From the IMG/VR virus record IMGVR_UViG_3300014962_000461, positions 1-22,569 of that record: DNA of 22,569 nt; one strand, written 5' to 3'. This DNA comes from a virus. The translations under genes and the position numbers were made by a program. This document shows, piece after piece, positions 15,365 to 21,421 of the stretch; positions within the stretch are counted from its first letter, which is position 1, and every line of letters starts with the position of its first letter. The notes under the pieces are model-generated. The model did not search any database, was not told the origin of the DNA, and saw only the letters and a program-made list of their open reading frames with translations.

Positions 15365-15636
15365 GCGAATACGAATATCTCCTGACGGATCAGGACATTA
15401 CATACTTCCAACGCCGTGTACCTGATTATAACTACATCGTGCGGCGTGAACTTGGATACATGGCCGCTGCTGATATTGACCCACGGGATGCCAAACAACT
15501 GCTGCTGATAGCCCTACGGAATGCTTTACAGGCATACTCGCAGACTGAGCATACCACACGGGCAGGGTCTATACTCCGGCGCATCGCTGAGTTCCTATCA
15601 TTGCTTAACCCATTCGCATGGAAACGCACATCGTAA
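15361..15636 (+). CDS. Small hypothetical protein before the endolysin
   Basis: A 91-residue mostly helical, mildly basic protein with no membrane segment apart from a weakly hydrophobic C-terminal stretch (IAEFLSLLNPFAW). It starts in an ATGA overlap with the holin candidate, and its last 19 bases overlap the start of the endolysin gene. No family recognised. A lysis accessory role is possible from position only. Confidence 0.55.
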   Translation: MSEYEYLLTDQDITYFQRRVPDYNYIVRRELGYMAAADIDPRDAKQLLLIALRNALQAYSQTEHTTRAGSILRRIAEFLSLLNPFAWKRTS

Positions 15637-16289
15637 TCGCCACCAACCTGAATGTAAGGGCTACCGGCAGCACGTCAGCGGCTATTGTTGGAACCCTGCG
15701 GCAAGGTACTTCCGTTGCCATCACAGAAGAAGTGGACGGGTGGGGCAAGACAGCTACCGGATGGGTAAGCATGAAGTTCATGCGCCCGATTGCACCGCCA
15801 CCTCCGCCACCTCTCACAATGGACCTCGCCGACCGTGTGCTATCCGTGGCTCGGTCGCAGATTGGCCGTGCTGAAGAACCCCGTGGGTCCAACTGGGGGC
15901 CGGCTGTGCAGGGATACCTCGCATCGGTCGGGATCACATTCCCCGCCGCATGGTGCATGGCCTTCGCCTACTGGTGCGTGGACAAGGCAGCCCGTGAAGC
16001 CAAGGTCACTAACCCGTTGCATAAGACCGGCGGAGTGATGGCGCAATGGAACGCCCTGCGGGGTACCGGGCATCGTGTCAGCACGCCCCGCCGTGGTGAT
16101 CTGTTCGTGATGTCATTCGGTAAGGGTCTCGGCCACATCGGATTCGTTGAGCGGGTGCAGGGTGACCGCATTATGACCATTGAGGGCAATAGCAATGATG
16201 AGGGTAGCCGTGAAGGGCATGAGGTATGCCGCAAACCAGGTGGGCGTGCGATTAGCAGCTGCATAGGATTTATCAGACTAACCCAATAG
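15618..16289 (+). CDS. Endolysin with SH3 and CHAP domains
   Basis: A 223-residue lysin. Residues 1-57 form a bacterial SH3 domain, with the signature segments LNVRATGSTSAAIVGTL and GWGKTATGWVSMKF. A seven-Pro-containing linker (PIAPPPPPPL) follows, then a CHAP amidase/peptidase domain at about 70-223. Expected catalytic residues are visible: Cys113 in AAWCMAF, His173 in LGHIGFV, and Glu189/Asn191 in TIEGNSN. CHAP enzymes cleave peptidoglycan; SH3 domains bind cell wall. There is no signal peptide, so release should need a holin, and two candidates lie just upstream. An N-terminal SH3 before CHAP is the less common order. It starts inside the preceding gene. Confidence 0.88.
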   Translation: METHIVIATNLNVRATGSTSAAIVGTLRQGTSVAITEEVDGWGKTATGWVSMKFMRPIAPPPPPPLTMDLADRVLSVARSQIGRAEEPRGSNWGPAVQGYLASVGITFPAAWCMAFAYWCVDKAAREAKVTNPLHKTGGVMAQWNALRGTGHRVSTPRRGDLFVMSFGKGLGHIGFVERVQGDRIMTIEGNSNDEGSREGHEVCRKPGGRAISSCIGFIRLTQ

Positions 16290-16292
16290 CGT

Positions 16293-17297
16293 ATGCGGTT
16301 GAACAAAGCAGACATTGCACGACAATACAGAGATAAGTACGGCATGGATGTGCCGACTAAACAACTGGCTACCCTGATGCACATACAGCGCCCCAAGCTG
16401 TTTCCAAACGTAGAGAATGCCCGTACAGCATTGCGGCAAATTGAGGGTAAATGCGGCAATAAAGGGAATGGCATTAAGGTGACGCATAAGATGGAAGAAG
16501 AAAGGCCTAAGAACCCATACGGTCTGCCCGAATCATACGCCCGTGAGCCTATCCTGCTTGATTTGCCTGTGTGTAACAATAACATTGGCATAATTACAGA
16601 CCCGCACTTCCCTTATCAGCATAATCCGACCATAAGTGAGGCGGTACGATACTTCAAAGAGCAGAAAGTTAACACAATCGGGCTACTCGGTGATGTGATA
16701 GATTTTCACGGGGCAAGCCGATTTGAAGATGATCCTGAGAAACGAAGCACGGTTGAAGAGTTCGATGCCGCCCGTGCTTTCCTTGAACTTCTGCGGGGCC
16801 AATTCAAAACGCAGGACATCTTTTGGATAAAAGGAAACCATGACATCCGTCTTGAACATTATCTACGCCGCAACTGCCGAATATTGTTCGGGGATTCATA
16901 CTTCACTATGGAAGAGCGTCTGCGGCTCAATGACCTGCGGATTAAAACGTACAGCGATAAGGCCATTGTCAGAGCCGGGAACCTTGGCCTTGCACACGGC
17001 CACCACATAGCCAAAAGCAGAGGGGCAGGGTCAGCAGCTAAAGCCGTTTGGAACAAGGCATTCACAGACATGGCCATCGGTCATCTGCACACCCCATCAT
17101 CAAACATTGTTACCGATGCGAATGGTAAGACCTTCCGCACTTATACCATAGGCTGCGCCTGTGAGCGATACCCTGACTACAACCCGCAGATAGCACAGAA
17201 TTTCACAGGATTCGCTCATGTCAAGGTAAAGGTAGACGGTAGCTACCGATTCCATAATTATACAACTGACCATAATGGCAACATCATCGATGGGTGA
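16293..17297 (+). CDS. Calcineurin-like metallophosphoesterase with helical N-domain
   Basis: A 334-residue protein. Residues ~93-300 carry the full metallophosphoesterase motif set: DPH at 103-105, GDVID from 133, GNHD at 181-184, HGHH at 235-238, and GHLH at 263-266. These bind two metal ions and hydrolyse phosphoester bonds; the substrate may be DNA, RNA or a nucleotide and is not predictable here. Residues 1-60 (starting NKADIARQYRDKYG, ending ARTALRQIEGKCGNK) form a basic helical domain that could bind nucleic acid. The gene follows the endolysin by three bases and overlaps the next gene. DNA processing or counter-defence are both possible. Confidence 0.85.
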   Translation: MRLNKADIARQYRDKYGMDVPTKQLATLMHIQRPKLFPNVENARTALRQIEGKCGNKGNGIKVTHKMEEERPKNPYGLPESYAREPILLDLPVCNNNIGIITDPHFPYQHNPTISEAVRYFKEQKVNTIGLLGDVIDFHGASRFEDDPEKRSTVEEFDAARAFLELLRGQFKTQDIFWIKGNHDIRLEHYLRRNCRILFGDSYFTMEERLRLNDLRIKTYSDKAIVRAGNLGLAHGHHIAKSRGAGSAAKAVWNKAFTDMAIGHLHTPSSNIVTDANGKTFRTYTIGCACERYPDYNPQIAQNFTGFAHVKVKVDGSYRFHNYTTDHNGNIIDG

Positions 17298-17550
17298 AAC
17301 ACCCGCACCACACCCCGACTTGGACGAGCAGGACGATACCGAAGCCGTATGGATCGACCCGACTACCGAAACTGAGTTCATCACCTCGGCTGCCAATGCC
17401 ATTGATGCGGTGCAGGCGGTGGATACGGCATTACTGCCAGAGCAATACGAACGGCTTAAGCGCAGGGTAATAAAGCGGTCCCTGCGCCTGATTGATGCCG
17501 CTATTGGCAACCTATACGATGAGATGTTCAACCTAAACGGGGAAGAATAG
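17275..17550 (+). CDS. Small acidic hypothetical protein
   Basis: A 91-residue protein. ATG at 17275 or 17290 could start it; both lie inside the 3' end of the phosphoesterase gene. The first ~40 residues are acidic and low-complexity (DLDEQDDTEAVW). The rest is helical, with a basic stretch YERLKRRVIKRSLRLIDAA. It could be a protein partner or small DNA-associated protein. Last gene before the late terminator. No family recognised. Confidence 0.6.
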   Translation: MATSSMGETPAPHPDLDEQDDTEAVWIDPTTETEFITSAANAIDAVQAVDTALLPEQYERLKRRVIKRSLRLIDAAIGNLYDEMFNLNGEE

Positions 17551-17580
17551 CCCAACCGATGTTGTTGTTTTCATGTTGAT

Positions 17581-17613
17581 ACCCTGCCCTGTGTCTACGG
17601 GGCGGGGTTTTTT
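17581..17613 (+). terminator. Intrinsic terminator ending the late block
   Basis: A 9-bp stem, ACCCTGCCC (17581-17589) with GGGCGGGGT (17600-17608, one G-T pair), followed by a T-run extending to 17613. It lies 30 bases after the last late gene and ~90 bases before the next promoter, marking a transcription boundary. Confidence 0.85.
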
Positions 17614-17699
17614 ATGCAGTTTACCGCTAAATTCCGCACATTCACCACAGACTTACAAGAAACTTAGAATAAAATTAGGTTATATCGGTGCGGTGGTAG

Positions 17700-17707
17700 T
17701 ATGTTTG
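17700..17707 (+). promoter_or_regulatory. Bacteroidota -7 promoter element for the small-gene/RecT operon
   Basis: TATGTTTG exactly matches TAnnTTTG. It lies in a gene-free gap after a terminator and 46 bases before the next start codon. A TTAG about 21 bases upstream (17675-17678) could serve as a weak -33 element. It probably drives the operon from 17754 onward. Confidence 0.65.
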
Positions 17708-17753
17708 CATTCAGAAACAGCGGCCCGCTGGTCAGGGCAACAGACACAACAAC

Positions 17754-18089
17754 ATGGAACAACTCACACCAGAACAGCGCAGGCAACTCGCTGACCTGCT
17801 CTTCCACCTTGTCAATACACCCGATGAGGTAGCCGACACCGATGACATCGCAGCTATGTTCACGGCCTACATGACCAAACACGATTGGGCATACTCACAC
17901 GATGACTATGACCGCATCTTCCAAGCAGTAGACGAAGTATGCCTCCATAAACCGACACGCTATCGCTGCTCGGAAGCCATTGAAAATTGGATTCACTACG
18001 AATCACCGCAGCACCGTGAGGAAATCTGCGCTGGACCTGATAACTCAGCATTCCCTAACGAATGGGATTATATTCAATGCAAAGCATAA
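17754..18089 (+). CDS. Hypothetical protein, first gene of the early operon
   Basis: A 111-residue acidic, helical, soluble protein. No family recognised. It has conserved-looking Trp and His residues (KHDWAYSHDDYD, ENWIHYES) and two Cys pairs far apart. As first gene after the promoter at 17700 it should be expressed early; phage genes in such a position often modify host functions, but nothing in the sequence shows a target. A 20-base gap separates it from the next likely start at 18110. Confidence 0.65.
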   Translation: MEQLTPEQRRQLADLLFHLVNTPDEVADTDDIAAMFTAYMTKHDWAYSHDDYDRIFQAVDEVCLHKPTRYRCSEAIENWIHYESPQHREEICAGPDNSAFPNEWDYIQCKA

Positions 18090-18109
18090 TCACTCAAAAC
18101 AATAAACAC

Positions 18110-18325
18110 ATGGACCATCTGAAAATTATCAAAGAAGACCTAACCCGTCTGCGTGAGAACATCACATCACGGGATCGCACCGAAATCGCATTCATGACAG
18201 GCCTCAGCGCCGCATCTGTCAACAACTACCTGACCGGCCGTGGCACTAACTACGATACGGCATGGGACATCAGAGAAGCGGCCCGCCGCATAATCAACAA
18301 GCGTGAGGAGGCGCTCGCATCATGA
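18110..18325 (+). CDS. Small helix-turn-helix regulator
   Basis: A 71-residue DNA-binding protein. I chose the ATG at 18110, preceded by an A-rich leader (aataaacac); earlier in-frame ATGs at 18062 and 18077 overlap the upstream gene. The region 22-45 (RTEIAFMTGLSAASVNNYLTG) has the pattern of a helix-turn-helix: helix, small residue, turn with Gly-Leu-Ser, then a recognition helix. Flanking helices at 5-18 and 51-68 complete a Cro/lambda-repressor-like core. Probably a phage transcriptional regulator or a host-gene modulator. The stop overlaps the start of a tiny membrane peptide (ATGA). Confidence 0.65.
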   Translation: MDHLKIIKEDLTRLRENITSRDRTEIAFMTGLSAASVNNYLTGRGTNYDTAWDIREAARRIINKREEALAS

Positions 18326-18423
18326 GTCCGCTCGTATGGCTGCTGTGCGCCTTAGCACTGTTCTTCATTGGTATCTGTGGACTTGCAATGTTCAGCGACT
18401 ATGCAGCAGACAACGAAGAATAG
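18322..18423 (+). CDS. Single-helix membrane peptide (33 residues)
   Basis: A 33-residue peptide: MSPL, then a transmembrane helix VWLLCALALFFIGICGLAMF, then an acidic end SDYAADNEE. It starts in an ATGA overlap with the regulator gene, and its 3' end overlaps the next gene start by 23 bases. Translational coupling on both sides and a clean hydrophobic segment argue that it is real. Role unknown; small phage membrane peptides can act in superinfection exclusion or host membrane inhibition. Confidence 0.5.
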   Translation: MSPLVWLLCALALFFIGICGLAMFSDYAADNEE

Positions 18424-18613
18424 GCACATTGAACGGCAACCGTATATCCAGCCGCATACATTCATACCGCTGTGGCATGTATGGCAAGAAAACAAAAAAA
18501 TGCAGCAAGACCGCCTGCTGTGGGCCTATGCCAATGAATCAGACAGCGCTATCGAATACCTGCAAAAAGAAATTAAACGCCTAAATAATAATCTTAAAAT
18601 CTTCTTCAACTAA
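18401..18613 (+). CDS. Small hypothetical coiled-coil protein
   Basis: A 70-residue protein. I chose the ATG at 18401; a TTG 11 codons upstream is less likely. The first part is polar and basic, with aromatic residues (FIPLWHVW). The last ~35 residues are helical and look coiled-coil (SAIEYLQKEIKRLNNNLK). The stop overlaps the next start (TAATG). No family recognised. Confidence 0.5.
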   Translation: MQQTTKNRHIERQPYIQPHTFIPLWHVWQENKKMQQDRLLWAYANESDSAIEYLQKEIKRLNNNLKIFFN

Positions 18614-18843
18614 TGCTACCACATAAATTCCACGACATCGTTGCATCATGCACCACAGTCCTTCAACTTGACACTTGCCGCCACTTCGCAGACTACCTTT
18701 GGGGCGCATACGAACAGCACCACACACTCGCCTATGCTGTTATTCAGCAGCGTGAGTGCCAACTGATGCGCTCAGCCGCCCCTGAAGGCCGTACAGCATC
18801 GCCCGCACCTGGCGCAGATTCATCAATTCATACGATGGATTAG
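18613..18843 (+). CDS. Small hypothetical protein
   Basis: A 76-residue protein starting in a TAATG overlap. The first ~50 residues are helical with several His and Cys residues (CTTVLQLDTCRHF, EQHHTLAYAV). The C-terminal 25 residues are Ala/Pro-rich and probably disordered. No family recognised. It is followed by a 45-base gap without a gene. Confidence 0.55.
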   Translation: MLPHKFHDIVASCTTVLQLDTCRHFADYLWGAYEQHHTLAYAVIQQRECQLMRSAAPEGRTASPAPGADSSIHTMD

Positions 18844-18888
18844 GATTTATCAACATCACTCATTATCATTGCACAAAACAACAACACC

Positions 18889-19167
18889 ATGCAAGTAATA
18901 ATCAAAAAAGCCATAGCGGTCGAGGTTGAATTCCCGCTATACTTCCGTGAAGGCGCATCAGCCTATGCCGTATTCAGTGAACAACAAGCCGTAGTAGCCC
19001 ATTGGTGGGAGCGGCTGAACCGTGGGTTCATTAATTCCCTGACAGCCGAAGAAGCCCTGCGGGAATATCAGCCGGGAGCCGAAATAACCGCTGATGAGTA
19101 CCGTGCAGCCGCTAAGCACACATTCAATCACATCGAATCTATGTACCAACAATCCATTCAGCCATGA
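18889..19167 (+). CDS. Hypothetical protein upstream of RecT
   Basis: A 92-residue protein. An N-terminal beta unit (VIIKKAIAVEVEFPLYFR) leads to a helical region with a paired Trp (AHWWERLNRGF) and an acidic C-terminal half. The start follows an A/C-rich leader (acaacaacacc). The stop overlaps the RecT start in ATGA, so it is co-expressed with the recombinase and may be an accessory protein. No family recognised. Confidence 0.65.
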   Translation: MQVIIKKAIAVEVEFPLYFREGASAYAVFSEQQAVVAHWWERLNRGFINSLTAEEALREYQPGAEITADEYRAAAKHTFNHIESMYQQSIQP

Positions 19168-20072
19168 GTACGGCAGTAATCACACAGCAAGAGATGGAGC
19201 CGGTAAAGGCCCGCATGAGCAGCCTGCTCGATGCTGAGACCGTACAGCGGGAGGTTAGTTTTGCCATGCAAGCCATTAACGGCAGCGCAGGGCTGCAAAA
19301 GTGCAGCAAGGAATCCCTTCAAAAGGCCGTGTTCAACATCGCCCTCACCGGCCTGAGCCTTAACCCTGTAACGAAACTGGCTTACCTTATCCCTCGTTGG
19401 TCCGCTGGTGGAATGCAGGCGGTGTTGGAACCATCTTATCAGGGCCTTATCAGGCTGCTGACCGATACCGGAAGTCTGCGCAGCATCTACGCCCATCCAG
19501 TGTACGATGGCGATGAGTTCGAGGTGCAATACGGAACTACCGCCGAACTAATCCACCGCCCGAAGTTCTCGTCCAAGGTTATGACGCACGTCTATGCGGT
19601 GGCTACCCTGTCCGATGGGTCTAAGCAATTCGAGGTCATGACGGCCGAAGAAGTTAACAGCATCCGTGAGCGGTCCGAATCCTACAAGGCATTCCAAGCC
19701 GGTAAGGTCAAGTCATGCACATGGGAGAGCGATTACGGCGAGATGGCCCGCAAGACTGTCATCAAACGCATATTCAAGTACCTGCCGAAGTCCGACCAGT
19801 TCAACCGTGCCGCTGAAGCCATCGCCATCGCAGACAGCGACTACACCATCAGCGACCAACAGGCTGACTACCTTGTACAACTGATCGAGCAGGCGGGGTA
19901 CGACCCGAATGCACAGCGGCACCTTGTCGCACGGGTGTACGAAGGCATCACGAAGACAGAATACGAGCGCATGGTTTCAGAAGCGAAGGCCAACACAATG
20001 GACCCGATACTGGCAGGTCGGAACTACTCACAGACGGATATTAAGAACCACCTGAAGAATATGCCTGAGTAA
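19164..20072 (+). CDS. recT: RecT-family single-strand annealing protein
   Basis: A 302-residue recombinase. The body at ~30-220 matches RecT layout: SLQKAVFNIALTGLSLNPV near 50-70, then LAYLIPRW, then LEPSYQGLIRLL, then a beta core with AVATLSDGSK and the helix EMARKTVIKRIFKYLPKS. RecT binds single-stranded DNA and anneals complementary strands during phage recombination or replication. A DUF3127 OB-fold protein with an SSB-like tail lies downstream in the same block. No RecE-like exonuclease is visible in the window. The start overlaps the upstream gene. Confidence 0.9.
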   Translation: MSTAVITQQEMEPVKARMSSLLDAETVQREVSFAMQAINGSAGLQKCSKESLQKAVFNIALTGLSLNPVTKLAYLIPRWSAGGMQAVLEPSYQGLIRLLTDTGSLRSIYAHPVYDGDEFEVQYGTTAELIHRPKFSSKVMTHVYAVATLSDGSKQFEVMTAEEVNSIRERSESYKAFQAGKVKSCTWESDYGEMARKTVIKRIFKYLPKSDQFNRAAEAIAIADSDYTISDQQADYLVQLIEQAGYDPNAQRHLVARVYEGITKTEYERMVSEAKANTMDPILAGRNYSQTDIKNHLKNMPE

Positions 20073-20078
20073 GGCACA

Positions 20079-20168
20079 CCCATGTTAGTTCGGAGGGCTA
20101 AGTAGCCCCACATGGTAGAATCGCAGCGGAAGGGCTGCGGGACACGGGTTCGATTCCCGTACATGGGG
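20079..20168 (+). ncRNA. tRNA-like RNA with D-loop hairpin and abnormal anticodon loop
   Basis: A cloverleaf can be drawn. Acceptor CCCATGT (20079-20085) pairs 7/7 with ACATGGG (20161-20167). Next come TA, D-stem GTTC/GAAT (20088-20091, 20118-20121), anticodon stem GCAGC/GCTGC (20123-20127, 20134-20138), a five-base variable loop GGGAC, and T-arm ACGGG-TTCGATT-CCCGT (20144-20160). G20168 would be the discriminator; CCA is not encoded. Two things are abnormal. The D-loop carries an 18-base insert (20094-20111) forming hairpin GGGCT-AAGT-AGCCC; without it the loop is a normal GGATGGTA. The anticodon loop is GGAAGG, six bases with no U33. It may be a decoy or mimic tRNA, a degenerate tRNA, or a leader element for the gene at 20185. 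Confidence 0.6.
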
Positions 20169-20184
20169 CAACATAAACAATAAT

Positions 20185-20619
20185 ATGCCAAAAACAGTCA
20201 ACATCGCAGAACTGCGCAAGCGATACGCAGCCGTCACATCAGACCACTACAACACCCTGCCGCCTATCGTGCAGCAGCTTGCGGAATCTATCGCACCATT
20301 CTTCCGGCTCAACGCAGCGGACATCTTCATACCTCGCAGGGTGCGCAAAATTGTCGATGCACGGCAGGTTCTTCAGTTCGCACTTGTCCGGGGCTGCGGT
20401 ATGCAGCTAACGGAAACCGGAAGGCTTACCGTAGTCGGAGGCGCAGATCATACCACCGTACTGCACGCCTGCAATGTAATCGGCCATGTTGGTCGCAGCG
20501 TTGACCATGTAGCCGCAGCACTGAACCACGCTATAGGCATCGCAAGGCAGCACTACTCAGCGCAGCGCTACCCATGCCCGGCCATTACAGGGATGCATCT
20601 AAAAAAATATGCCGCATGA
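20185..20619 (+). CDS. Stand-alone DnaA domain IV-like DNA-binding protein
   Basis: A 144-residue protein matching the C-terminal DNA-binding domain of the replication initiator DnaA. Residues ~30-110 align in order: AESIAPFFRLNAADIF (start of domain), RRVRKIVDARQVLQFALV (basic loop and helix), and GGADHTTVLHACNVI at 85-99, the DnaA signature in which Asp, His and Thr contact DnaA-box DNA. The AAA+ ATPase domain is absent. Possible roles: phage origin binding, or interference with host initiation. The start follows an A-rich leader after the tRNA-like RNA. The 3' end has A AAA AAA in frame, which could shift ribosomes into the next gene. Confidence 0.85.
   Translation: MPKTVNIAELRKRYAAVTSDHYNTLPPIVQQLAESIAPFFRLNAADIFIPRRVRKIVDARQVLQFALVRGCGMQLTETGRLTVVGGADHTTVLHACNVIGHVGRSVDHVAAALNHAIGIARQHYSAQRYPCPAITGMHLKKYAA
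20601..20607 (+). other. Possible -1 frameshift heptamer A AAA AAA
   Basis: Codons CTA AAA AAA of the DnaA-like gene contain A AAA AAA in the correct frame for -1 slippage. After the slip, ribosomes read ATA TGC CGC and run into the ATG of the next gene in its own frame, with no stop between. This would fuse the DnaA-like domain to the downstream 134-residue protein. No downstream stem was identified. Confidence 0.4.
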
Positions 20620-21020
20620 ATAACTCAGCAACATTCTACATCAAGGCAGTACTTGTTGCCGCTGCCAATATGAAGCGGTATATCGACCAGATCATCATCG
20701 AAGAAAAAATCAGCAGGACGGCAAAGAAGTTCCTAACGGATACACGAAAAAAAGCCGAAAGCATCGAGCGGGATATTTGCCTCCGAACAACGCCTGAACT
20801 CGCAGCGGTAATACGAAAAGAAATAGCCGATAACTGGGAAACCATCGCATTCGATAACATCTTATTCATGGCCCTCACGCTTGACGATGAAAGGCTTGGA
20901 CGGCTTGAACAGACAGCGGAAGACCTGATGAATGAACAGAATGGATGCAAGTGTTTAAGGTTTACCGGTGGTGATAAATGGTACCCGAATGGCTGTACAA
21001 TTCATCCTAATGGACAATGA
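20616..21020 (+). CDS. Hypothetical protein coupled to the DnaA-like gene
   Basis: A 134-residue protein starting at the ATG overlapping the upstream stop (ATGA). The first ~105 residues are helical, basic at the start (IEEKISRTAKKFLTDTRKK) and acidic later. The C-terminal 30 residues hold a CKC pair near residue 110, then GGDKWYPNG and a third Cys, which may be a small metal-binding unit. No family recognised. It may be made both alone and as a frameshift fusion with the DnaA-like domain. Confidence 0.6.
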   Translation: MNNSATFYIKAVLVAAANMKRYIDQIIIEEKISRTAKKFLTDTRKKAESIERDICLRTTPELAAVIRKEIADNWETIAFDNILFMALTLDDERLGRLEQTAEDLMNEQNGCKCLRFTGGDKWYPNGCTIHPNGQ

Positions 21021-21097
21021 CCGATAACGACAAGGTATTATTGCCTGTTGGCGACTTAAAACAAAAATGTTGATTAAAAAACTAAAACTTTAATAAT

Positions 21098-21349
21098 ATG
21101 CAAAAAAATGATATGAAAAACCATACCGCCAATAGCAACAATACAATGTTTGGCGCAGTTAATTTGGACTGCAAGTTGATTAGCAACATTCAATTTGATG
21201 GCATTGACCACAAGGATGCTCCCGATTACTGTGATGCCTACATTGTAAGTGCAGAATATGATGGCGAAGAAATGACAGAAGAACAAATTGAGTTGCTAAA
21301 TGAAGATAGAGATTATGTTTACGAAAAGCTGATGGACTATCTCTATTAA
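21098..21349 (+). CDS. Small acidic hypothetical protein in an AT-rich insert
   Basis: An 83-residue, strongly acidic protein. The C-terminal half (EEMTEEQIELLNEDRDYVYEKLMDYLY) looks like a helical pair, similar in feel to small conserved proteins of Bacteroidota genomes, but I cannot name a family. The codons are much richer in A+T than flanking genes, and the upstream 77 bases are very AT-rich. There, a GTTG at 21069-21072 and an AAACTTTA at 21085-21092 could form a weak promoter. Recent acquisition is likely. The acidic character would fit a DNA-mimic or anti-host protein, which is speculation. Confidence 0.65.
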   Translation: MQKNDMKNHTANSNNTMFGAVNLDCKLISNIQFDGIDHKDAPDYCDAYIVSAEYDGEEMTEEQIELLNEDRDYVYEKLMDYLY

Positions 21350-21421
21350 TTGCGCCCAACTCCCATATCTACTCAACTTCTTCACGCCAATACAACATAG
21401 TCACTCTTAAACCACTCATAT

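Noticed and set aside
15521-15874. 117-codon open frame on the + strand
   Set aside because: Overlaps the endolysin SH3 region in another frame; His/Arg/Ser-rich noise.
17573-17794. Open frame of 73 codons on the + strand
   Set aside because: It runs through the terminator and the promoter and overlaps the real gene at 17754; composition is not protein-like.
18303-18584. 93-codon open frame on the + strand
   Set aside because: Covers three better-supported small genes in other frames; Cys/Lys/Arg-rich translation without a pattern.
18864-18871. TATCATTG as a promoter element
   Set aside because: One mismatch to TAnnTTTG and no -33 element; the operon already has a promoter at 17700.
20079-20168. 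Ordinary functional tRNA
   Set aside because: The anticodon loop has six bases and no U33, and the D-loop has an 18-base insert, so a normal decoding tRNA is not supported; kept as a tRNA-like RNA.
20079-20168. Integration (att) site in a tRNA 3' end
   Set aside because: No integrase is visible in the window and the element forms nearly a whole cloverleaf rather than just a 3' fragment.
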